Positions 55,947 to 64,000 of a stretch of 64,000 nt of DNA are shown piece after piece (position 1 is the first letter of the stretch; each line of letters opens with the position of its first letter). Under the pieces are notes generated by a model. The model searched no databases and had not been told where the DNA came from. It saw only the letters and a list, made by a program, of their open reading frames with translations. The stretch spans positions 1,043,271 through 1,107,270 of the forward strand of contig CALSMJ010000001.1 of NCBI GenBank assembly GCA_943787425.1, read 5' to 3'. A program made the position numbers and the translations under genes. This stretch comes from an uncultured Pseudomonadales bacterium. Its GTDB lineage: Bacteria > Pseudomonadota > Gammaproteobacteria > Pseudomonadales > Azotimanducaceae.

Positions 55947-57501
55947 CATTGCCTCCATCAGACAACGCTACCGGTTCGCCATTGACCTTGATCTCACATT
56001 CGGTGAAGTCGCCTGCCTGCACTTGAACAGTCAAGCAAACGCCTGGCTGCTCGCTAACCTCAAAAAAAATCGGGTTATCCAGCAACTGTCGTGCCGTTGC
56101 CGCGTTCGCTGAAACCTCGATCACAAGGCCATGACTTGCAAGCCCTTCTTGTTGGCGCCCGGTGAGCCAGTCTAGGACCTGGCTCGCCGGGCTCAGTCCA
56201 AACAATCGCTGAACGGATGCCTTCGCGCTTTCACCCAGGGAACCCTTTGGATCAATGGCGCGCTTTAAACTTGGGCCAAATTTCGCGATCGAAAGTTCAA
56301 TCAAACCCAACCGAGAAAAGGCCGACACCTCACAGCGGATGCCATGATCGTTCAAGGCTTGCACCAATTGTTCGCGCACCGACTGTTGGTCTTCGCATCT
56401 AGCCAGATCCACAAAATCGATTACGACGACGCCAGCAAGCTGTCTTAAACGCAGCTCATCAGGGATCACCCGCGCCGCTTCAAGATTGGTTTGAAAATAA
56501 GTCTGCTCGCCTGTTCCGCTGCCGACAAAGGACCCTGTATTGATATCGATTGCGACCAACGCCTCGGTTTCATCAATGAGCAAATAACCCCCTGAAGGGA
56601 GTGCAACCCGGCGATCAAGCAGTCTCTCAACCTGCGCCTGAAGCTCGCGCTGGTGCGTCAGCGCGACATCAGCCTGGACTCGGCTTAGTGTTGGCATTTC
56701 ATCACGCGCCGATTGGAAATGATCGAGAAGGAGATTGTAATCAGCATCATTATCCACCGTCACAGACGTCAAAGTAGGGTTCTGCCACGCTGAGAGCCAG
56801 CGCAGTGGCGCGCGCGCGGTTGCTTCAACACAGCGAATTGCCGATGATCGCTTTGATCGCACCAGAAGCGATGCCCCTTGGTCGAACAGGTCCTGGACCG
56901 CTTGAATCAATTCAGCATCGGTCGCAACTCCGGCACGCGTTCGAAAAACCAAAGCCCCTGGATGGCCTTTCAGCAAGGCAAAACCCATCTTGCGCAATCG
57001 GGCTCGATGCGCCGGATCTTTAATTTTTTGAGAAACCGTTACCCCGCGCCCCGAAGGGACATAGACAATTAAGGGCGAAGTAAGTGCAACCCTTTGAGTG
57101 AGCCTCGGCCCCTTATCACCCTCCTCCGCGCGAACCACTTGGACCAAAATCGGGCGTCCTACTTGCAGCGCGGAACCCACGTGTCGACCGTGGCCACTCC
57201 GAGACGAATCAGGCTTAAACAATTGTGGATACCGCCCCTCTTCGAGGGGCAAAAACCCGGCCAGCCCGAACTCTAGTGACACAAATGCGCAATTCAAGCC
57301 AGGCAACACACGTTCGATTTTACCCATCAAAATATCGCCTACTTGATAGGGCGCTTGATCCGATTCAACCTGAAGCTCGAGCAATTTTGGGCCCGCGAAC
57401 GCCGTTCCCCAACACCGGCCTCGGGCTCTTGATACTCGAATATCAGTAATCACAGCAAGCCCACAATCGATCCCCGCAGGCGACTGGCGCAAAGCTTTCA
57501 A
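55936..57501 (-). CDS. rng: RNase G/E family endoribonuclease, lacking the zinc-link motif
   Basis: The 521-residue protein has an S1-like N-terminal region (VGDILMGKIERVLPGLNCAFVSLEFGLAGFL) and an RNase G/E core. Both catalytic aspartates are in place: LVAIDINTGSFVG and VVVIDFVDL. After FSRLGLIELS, however, the usual RKRTRESL and CPxCxG zinc-link motif are missing, replaced by IAKFGPSLKRAIDP without cysteines. That motif holds dimers together in RNase E/G. A TTG at 57501 is the annotated start, but a GTG at 57453 fits the family N-terminus better. Position between yhdP and maf fits rng. Confidence 0.88.
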   Translation of the reverse strand: MKALRQSPAGIDCGLAVITDIRVSRARGRCWGTAFAGPKLLELQVESDQAPYQVGDILMGKIERVLPGLNCAFVSLEFGLAGFLPLEEGRYPQLFKPDSSRSGHGRHVGSALQVGRPILVQVVRAEEGDKGPRLTQRVALTSPLIVYVPSGRGVTVSQKIKDPAHRARLRKMGFALLKGHPGALVFRTRAGVATDAELIQAVQDLFDQGASLLVRSKRSSAIRCVEATARAPLRWLSAWQNPTLTSVTVDNDADYNLLLDHFQSARDEMPTLSRVQADVALTHQRELQAQVERLLDRRVALPSGGYLLIDETEALVAIDINTGSFVGSGTGEQTYFQTNLEAARVIPDELRLRQLAGVVVIDFVDLARCEDQQSVREQLVQALNDHGIRCEVSAFSRLGLIELSIAKFGPSLKRAIDPKGSLGESAKASVQRLFGLSPASQVLDWLTGRQQEGLASHGLVIEVSANAATARQLLDNPIFFEVSEQPGVCLTVQVQAGDFTECEIKVNGEPVALSDGGNDVA

Positions 57502-57525
57502 AATTGGTGCCGCGGGTTCTTTTAT

Positions 57526-58089
57526 TCAAATGATTTGTACACCCATGGTTTCTAACATTTGAGCGGTTTCAAACAAAGGCAGTCCCATGACGTTGCTGTA
57601 GCTGCCCTCAAGATGTTCGATAAAGACCGCACCCAAACCCTGAATGCCGTAACCACCGGCCTTATCCTTAGGCTCACCAGAGGCCCAATAACGTTCAGCA
57701 AAGGCCCGGTCAAACGCTTTAAAACGCACCGAGGACAAGACGGTTTGCGTGATCAGCCCACCGGGGCCAGCAAGCGCAACGCCCGTCATCACCTGGTGAG
57801 ACCGACCCGACAATTGCATCAACATCGCTAAGCCCTGGGCCTTGTCTGAGGGTTTTCCTAAAATAGATTGATCAAGCACAACAATGGTATCGGCTGCAAT
57901 GACAAGCTGATCATTCGCATCTTGCGCCTTGGCTTTTTCAATAGCCAACCGCCGGACATAGTCTCCTGGCGCTTCGTCATCAAACTGGCGCTCGTCAATA
58001 TCCGAGGGCCTCACTGAAAATTGGAGTCCAATCTGCTGCAAGAGTTCCACTCGCCTTGGCGAGGCAGACGCTAAAATACACTGTTGCAT
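57526..58089 (-). CDS. maf: Maf-family nucleotide pyrophosphatase (YhdE type)
   Basis: The 187-residue protein has the Maf active-site set: LASASPRRVELL at the N-terminus, VIAADTIVVLD with the catalytic Asp, and GEPKDKAGGYGIQGLGA. This spacing fits the YhdE-type dTTP/UTP pyrophosphatase rather than YceF. It may clear modified nucleotides. It follows mreD by 81 bp and precedes rng, the conserved mre-maf-rng order. Confidence 0.94.
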   Translation of the reverse strand: MQQCILASASPRRVELLQQIGLQFSVRPSDIDERQFDDEAPGDYVRRLAIEKAKAQDANDQLVIAADTIVVLDQSILGKPSDKAQGLAMLMQLSGRSHQVMTGVALAGPGGLITQTVLSSVRFKAFDRAFAERYWASGEPKDKAGGYGIQGLGAVFIEHLEGSYSNVMGLPLFETAQMLETMGVQII

Positions 58090-58170
58090 GAAACCATTTC
58101 CTCCGCTACCTCATCTGCTGCCTCAAAGGCGGCGCCTTTTACCCCCTCGACGCGATCCAGCCCATCGAGT

Positions 58171-58665
58171 TTATAAGTAACGGCGGCGACAAAACCGCAA
58201 AAACAGGAATACCCACGGCCAAATAAGCGCGCTGGTGATCGGCTTCAAAAACTGTAACAGATTGGAAGATCGATCAAGCATAAGCGTCATCATCAATAGC
58301 TGAATGCCACTCACCATCATCAGCGCAATCGCAATCAATATCGATTGTTGCCAAATCTCCAGCATGCGCACCTGCTGATAGCTGCCTTTCGCCAAAGCCG
58401 CAAGAACCACAAAACTTAAACCATGAAAACCAAACGGCGTCCCCACAACCAAGTCTGTTACCAAACTCAGGCAAAAGGCTGATGGCACCCCAACCTTTTC
58501 TGGCAAGGCGAGTGTCCAATAGATTAAAACAAGCGCAATCCAATCCGGCCTTAAATAATTCAGCTCAAACGGCGCTGATGCGGGCAACGGCACCAACACA
58601 AGTGTCATCGCCACTAACAGACTCGCAAAGATAATCCAGCGACCTCTCACAAACGGCTCAGCCAT
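58171..58665 (-). CDS. mreD: Rod shape-determining protein MreD
   Basis: This 164-residue protein has about five membrane helices and little else, as expected for MreD. LRPDWIALVLIYWTLALPEKVG and DLVVGTPFGFHGLSFV match the family. It couples MreC and the elongasome to the membrane. It overlaps mreC by 8 bp, in the mreBCD operon. Confidence 0.94.
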   Translation of the reverse strand: MAEPFVRGRWIIFASLLVAMTLVLVPLPASAPFELNYLRPDWIALVLIYWTLALPEKVGVPSAFCLSLVTDLVVGTPFGFHGLSFVVLAALAKGSYQQVRMLEIWQQSILIAIALMMVSGIQLLMMTLMLDRSSNLLQFLKPITSALIWPWVFLFLRFCRRRYL

Positions 58666-59530
58666 CGACAGGCACCAATGATTCCAAGGAGCCCGCTTGG
58701 GTCAGGTCGGCCGCGGAATCAAACACCAACAAGACATGATCCAGAGTTTGTAGCTGGGATGACGGTTTAGCCAACACCTCAGCAAACGCGGCGCCTGGCG
58801 CGAGTTGGTAGCGCGCGATCTCTGCGACTGGATAGCCACTTGGGAAGCGCTGGCCGAGTCCGGACGTCACGAGCAGATCCCCAACCTTCAAATCCAATGA
58901 TTCCGATACATGCCGCATCGAAAGTAGATTGCGGTTACCCGTGCCCTCAGCAATCAGCTGCGATGCCGTTCTGGTGCTCAGAACCGGCACCGCATGGCTT
59001 TGATCCGTCACCAGCAGAACCTTACTCAGATTCGTTGTACTCTCTGCCACCTGACCCACAAGCCCGGTTGCATCAATGACCGGCTGGCCAATAAAAACCC
59101 CATCATTGAGCCCCTTATCAACCATGACATAATGCTGATCGGGATCAGGGCTAATGCCCACCACTTCCGCAATCAAGACCAAATCGCTCACCTTGGCGGA
59201 TGACCCCAGCAAAGCCCGCAGCCGGTTATTCTCCGACAACAAAGCTTCGAATTTTAGCTGTCGCGCTTGCAACGTTTCGCTTAACCGTCTTTGCTCGAAA
59301 AGCTCAAGGCGCTGTTGATCTCGAAGCTCAAAAAAGGACAATCCTTGCTCTGCGATCCGCCTAGGCAGAACAGCCAGCCAGATGATCGGCTCGATTAGGG
59401 AGCCGGCTGCTTGCCGAACAGGTTTTAAGGCAGTGCTTTTACCATCAATCACAAAGAGGATGAGACTGACCAAACACAAAACGAATGCTTGATTGCGGGG
59501 ATTCGAGCGTTCCAAAAACAGCTGTTTCAT
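58658..59530 (-). CDS. mreC: Rod shape-determining protein MreC
   Basis: The 290-residue protein has a membrane helix at about 14-30, a coiled-coil (about 70-105) and the MreC beta domains, with VMVDKGLNDGVFIGQPVIDATGLVGQV typical of the family and DLLVTSGLGQRFPSGYPVA near the end. It organises PBP2-RodA along the cell. It lies between mreB and mreD. Confidence 0.95.
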   Translation of the reverse strand: MKQLFLERSNPRNQAFVLCLVSLILFVIDGKSTALKPVRQAAGSLIEPIIWLAVLPRRIAEQGLSFFELRDQQRLELFEQRRLSETLQARQLKFEALLSENNRLRALLGSSAKVSDLVLIAEVVGISPDPDQHYVMVDKGLNDGVFIGQPVIDATGLVGQVAESTTNLSKVLLVTDQSHAVPVLSTRTASQLIAEGTGNRNLLSMRHVSESLDLKVGDLLVTSGLGQRFPSGYPVAEIARYQLAPGAAFAEVLAKPSSQLQTLDHVLLVFDSAADLTQAGSLESLVPVDG

Positions 59531-59584
59531 AAAACCTCAGCGGATGCTTTGAACGCCTGCGATCAAAGCCTAGAGCTTGTCATC

Positions 59585-61143
<1,559 letters not shown>

Positions 61144-61437
61144 GTGAACAACCTCGTGAATGAAAAAACGCTTGTCGAACTATCGACCCTTGCGGCATTG
61201 CCTTTTGAACCCGAAAAATCAAAGGCAACCCTGGACGCGCTCAATGAGGTCCTAGCGCTGGTTGGACAAATGCAATCGCTTGATGTGTCAAATGTTCGGC
61301 CACTTGCCCACCCGCTTGAACGCCACCAATCTTTAAGAGCCGACGCCGTGACGGAAACCGTCGATCCGGATGCCTTAAGTCAAAACGCGCCGCATTATGA
61401 GGCAGGCCTTTATTTTGTGCCCAAGGTGATCGAGTGA
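61144..61437 (+). CDS. gatC: Asp/Glu-tRNA amidotransferase subunit C
   Basis: This 97-residue subunit starts at a GTG and wraps between GatA and GatB to stabilise them. [17 protein letters not shown] and [20 protein letters not shown] match the family, with the C-terminal [14 protein letters not shown]. GatCAB makes Gln-tRNA or Asn-tRNA from mischarged precursors, so the organism probably lacks one of those direct synthetases. Stop overlaps gatA by 4 bp. Confidence 0.95.
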   Translation: MNNLVNEKTLVELSTLAALPFEPEKSKATLDALNEVLALVGQMQSLDVSNVRPLAHPLERHQSLRADAVTETVDPDALSQNAPHYEAGLYFVPKVIE

Positions 61438-62894
61438 ACTTAGACTTCGCAACCCTTACGGATCTGCAAAAGGCCCTTCGCAATCGGGCCGTTTCAGCGA
61501 CCGAGCTCACGCAACATTATCTCACTCGGATTGACGCCCTGGACCCCACGCTCAACAGTTTTATCTCAGTTCAGGCAGAGGCCGCTCTAGCGGCTGCAGG
61601 TCGCGCCGATGAGCGCTTTGCCCAGGGCGACACGCGACCCCTGACGGGCATCCCGATCGCCCAGAAAGACATTTTTTGTTTACAGGGCCAAAAAACCACC
61701 GCCGGCTCAAAAATGCTCAGTCAATTTATCGCGCCCTATACGGCGACCTGCTCTGAAAAACTGGCCCATGCCGGCGCGATCACGCTCGGCAAAACCAATA
61801 TGGACGAGTTCGCGATGGGCTCGTCTAACGAAAATAGCTATTTTGGCGCCGTCCACAACCCTTGGGACCCTCAATTGATTCCTGGCGGATCGTCGGGCGG
61901 ATCAGCGGCAGCCGTTGCAGCCGGGCTTTGCGCCGCGAGTACAGGCACCGATACAGGCGGCTCGATTCGTCAGCCAGCGGCCATGTGCGGTCTCACGGGC
62001 CTGAAGCCAACCTACGGCCGGATCTCGCGGTGGGGCATGATTGCTTTTGCCTCGAGCCTTGATCAAGCCGGCCCGATGGCCCGCACCGCCCAGGACGCCG
62101 CGATTCTGCTAGAACACATGGCGGGTCATGATCCTCGGGATTCGACCTCGCTCAATGAGCCGGTACCAAGGTTCTCAGAAGGTCTTGACAACAGCATCAG
62201 GGGGTTAAGGATCGGGGTCTGCCGGGAATTTTTCACAGAGGGCTTGGATCCTGCAGTTGAACGCAGCATCCGTGAGGCCCTTGCAGTCTATGAATCCCTC
62301 GGCGCAACCTTGGTCGATATCTCACTACCGCACACCCCGTACAGCGTTAGTGCTTACTACGTAATTGCGCCCGCTGAGTGCTCGGCGAATCTTGCCCGAT
62401 TTGATGGGATTCGTTACGGCTATCGCTGCTCTGACCCTGAGAATCTTCAAGATCTGTATCAGCGCTCACGGGGCGAAGGTTTTGGCGAGGAAGTTAAAAA
62501 ACGCATCCTAGTGGGCACTTTTGCCCTCAGCGCGGGCTACTTTGACGCCTTTTATGCTCGCGCTCAAAAGATCCGCCGACGCATCAAAGAAGACTTTGTT
62601 AACGCGTTTGAACACGTCGATGTGATTGCCGGCCCAACAGCACCGACCCCGGCTTTTCCACTCGGAGAAAAAGCCAGCAATCCCGTTGAGATGTATCTTC
62701 AAGACATTTATACCATTTCGGCAAGCTTAGCGGGCGTCCCCGCGATGAGTATCCCGGCAGGACTCGCCAATGGGCTGCCGGTTGGCTTGCAACTCATCGG
62801 CAATTACTTGCAGGAAGGACCGCTTTTGCAAGCGGCGCATCAGTTTCAACAAGCCACGCACTGGCATTCGTTAACGCCTCCGGAGGCTTTGTGA
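61434..62894 (+). CDS. gatA: Asp/Glu-tRNA amidotransferase subunit A
   Basis: The 486-residue amidase releases ammonia from glutamine for GatB. The amidase-signature triad is Lys78 (AQKDIF), cis-Ser153 ([14 protein letters not shown]) and Ser177 ([11 protein letters not shown]). The glutamine pocket region [14 protein letters not shown] is present. Full length. It overlaps gatC and gatB by 4 bp each. Confidence 0.98.
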   Translation: MNLDFATLTDLQKALRNRAVSATELTQHYLTRIDALDPTLNSFISVQAEAALAAAGRADERFAQGDTRPLTGIPIAQKDIFCLQGQKTTAGSKMLSQFIAPYTATCSEKLAHAGAITLGKTNMDEFAMGSSNENSYFGAVHNPWDPQLIPGGSSGGSAAAVAAGLCAASTGTDTGGSIRQPAAMCGLTGLKPTYGRISRWGMIAFASSLDQAGPMARTAQDAAILLEHMAGHDPRDSTSLNEPVPRFSEGLDNSIRGLRIGVCREFFTEGLDPAVERSIREALAVYESLGATLVDISLPHTPYSVSAYYVIAPAECSANLARFDGIRYGYRCSDPENLQDLYQRSRGEGFGEEVKKRILVGTFALSAGYFDAFYARAQKIRRRIKEDFVNAFEHVDVIAGPTAPTPAFPLGEKASNPVEMYLQDIYTISASLAGVPAMSIPAGLANGLPVGLQLIGNYLQEGPLLQAAHQFQQATHWHSLTPPEAL

Positions 62895-64000
62895 GTATTC
62901 CGGCAGGTTGGCAAATCGATATTGGCCTTGAGATTCATGCCCAACTCAACACCCAATCAAAAATTTTCTCAGGCGCGAGCACGCGATTTGGCCAATCAGC
63001 CAATAGCCAAGCCTGCGCAATCGATCTTGGTATGCCCGGCGTTCTACCAAGCGTCAATGCCGAGGTCTTCGTTAAAGCCGTTCAATTCGGGCTCAGTATT
63101 GGCGCTTTGATTAATCAAGAGTCACGATTTGATCGAAAAAATTATTTTTATCCGGATTTACCCAAAGGCTATCAGATCACCCAGATGGACCACCCGATTG
63201 TTTTAGGCGGTAAAATCACTATCGAAACATTGGATGGCACAGAGAAAATGATTCGGGTCACCCGCGCCCACCTTGAAGAGGATGCCGGCAAATCGATTCA
63301 TGATTTCAAACCAGGCTACACCGGCATTGATCTGAACCGTGCCGGCACGCCTTTGCTCGAAATTGTCTCCGAGCCTGACATCAAAAATGCGGCGGAGGCG
63401 GTCGCTTACGCCAAAGCCATCCACCAACTGCTGACATACCTTGAAGTTTGCGATGGTAATATGGCCGAAGGTTCACTCCGCTTCGATGCGAACATCTCAG
63501 TTCGCCGCCAAGACGCCGAAACCCTCGGAACCCGTTCTGAGATTAAAAACCTCAACTCCTTCCGGTTTTTAGAACAAGCCATTCATTTCGAAACCGAACG
63601 CCAAATCAGCGTTCTCGAAGCAGGCGGCACCCTCGTTCAAGATACGCGGTTATTCGATCCCGACCGGCATGAAACCCGATCGATGCGCAGCAAGGAAACC
63701 GCAACAGACTATCGCTACTTCCCAGAACCCGACTTGCTACCGGTGATGTTAACCGCTGAATTCATCGAGAACATCCAAGCTCAGTTGCCTGAACTACCCG
63801 GTGAGAGAGCCCAGCGCTATCAAACTGCCCATGAACTCAGCGCGTCAGATGCCGCATTATTGTCGCAAGATCGAAGGCTGGGCGATTACTTTGACCAAGT
63901 CTTAACCAGCAGCAGCAACGCCAAATCAGCAGCGAATTGGGTTCGGGGCGATCTGTTATCAAAGCTCAACGAGCATGACCTCAGTATTACGGCTTGCCCT
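62891..64000 (+). CDS. gatB: Asp/Glu-tRNA amidotransferase subunit B (cut by window end)
   Basis: A GTG at 62891 overlaps the gatA stop (GTGA), with CCGGAGG about 5 nt upstream. 370 codons are in the window. [13 protein letters not shown], the [10 protein letters not shown] motif, [26 protein letters not shown] and [15 protein letters not shown] are all GatB kinase-domain signatures. The usual zinc cysteines near the N-terminus are not visible: the region around [17 protein letters not shown] keeps only one Cys, as in zinc-less GatB forms. The C-terminal YqeY-like tail is only partly present. Confidence 0.97.
   Translation, partial: MSIPAGWQIDIGLEIHAQLNTQSKIFSGASTRFGQSANSQACAIDLGMPGVLPSVNAEVFVKAVQFGLSIGALINQESRFDRKNYFYPDLPKGYQITQMDHPIVLGGKITIETLDGTEKMIRVTRAHLEEDAGKSIHDFKPGYTGIDLNRAGTPLLEIVSEPDIKNAAEAVAYAKAIHQLLTYLEVCDGNMAEGSLRFDANISVRRQDAETLGTRSEIKNLNSFRFLEQAIHFETERQISVLEAGGTLVQDTRLFDPDRHETRSMRSKETATDYRYFPEPDLLPVMLTAEFIENIQAQLPELPGERAQRYQTAHELSASDAALLSQDRRLGDYFDQVLTSSSNAKSAANWVRGDLLSKLNEHDLSITACP

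Overview
The window is a gene-dense chromosomal segment of a gammaproteobacterium. The gene order follows the Pseudomonas/Oceanospirillales chromosome in several recognisable blocks: ampDE-nadC-tRNA-Thr-pil-coaE-yacG; argJ-secA-M23-dciA-lpxC; the division and cell wall (dcw) cluster; rnpB-rsmI-lpoA-yraN-dolP; sspBA-petABC-rpsI-rplM; zapE-hisD-hisG-murA-ibaG; lptCAB-rpoN-hpf-ptsN-rapZ-ptsO; and yhdP-rng-maf-mreDCB-gatCAB. This placement rests on protein motifs and remembered synteny, not on a database search. Outer-membrane genes (lpxC, lptCAB, lpoA, dolP), a meso-DAP-type MurE and GatCAB all fit a Gram-negative aerobe.

Layout. At 1-5.3 kb are ampE (cut by the window edge), ampD, a retropepsin-like protease, nadC, a cytochrome P450, tRNA-Thr(CGT), about 0.85 kb of decayed sequence and a broken major pilin gene. 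At 5.5-10.1 kb are pilB, pilC, pilD, coaE and yacG. At 10.1-16.6 kb are argJ, secA, an M23 peptidase, a DciA-like gene and lpxC. At 16.9-28.9 kb is the dcw operon on the minus strand (mraZ-rsmH-ftsL-ftsI-murE-murD-ftsW-murC-ftsQ-ftsA-ftsZ). It is driven from a clear sigma-70-like promoter with a three-repeat MraZ operator. At 29.1-33.4 kb are RNase P RNA, rsmI, lpoA, yraN and dolP. At 33.4-38.3 kb are sspB/sspA, the cytochrome bc1 operon and rplM-rpsI. At 38.5-43.0 kb are zapE, hisD, hisG, murA and ibaG. At 43.3-50.7 kb are the LPS export genes, rpoN, the nitrogen PTS branch and mgtE. At 50.7-60.6 kb are darP, a nitrilase-family gene, yhdP, rng, maf and mreDCB. At 61.1-64 kb is gatCAB, with gatB cut by the window end.

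Much of the window serves one purpose, building and dividing the envelope. It supplies cytoplasmic muropeptide synthesis (murA, murC, murD, murE), the divisome (ftsZ, A, Q, W, I, L, zapE), the elongasome (mreBCD), synthase activation (lpoA), wall recycling (ampD), lipid A (lpxC), LPS export (lptABC) and preprotein export (secA).

Two things stand out. The dcw cluster has lost ddl, murG, mraY and murF, with clean 1-11 bp overlaps at every join. Five core genes (ftsI, ftsL, rsmH, zapE, lptB) each carry one single-base frameshift; because they are core genes, sequence error is the likeliest cause. The pilin gene beside tRNA-Thr is broken in several places while pilBCD is intact, which looks like real decay. 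I found no CRISPR array, prophage, insertion sequence or recognisable defence system.
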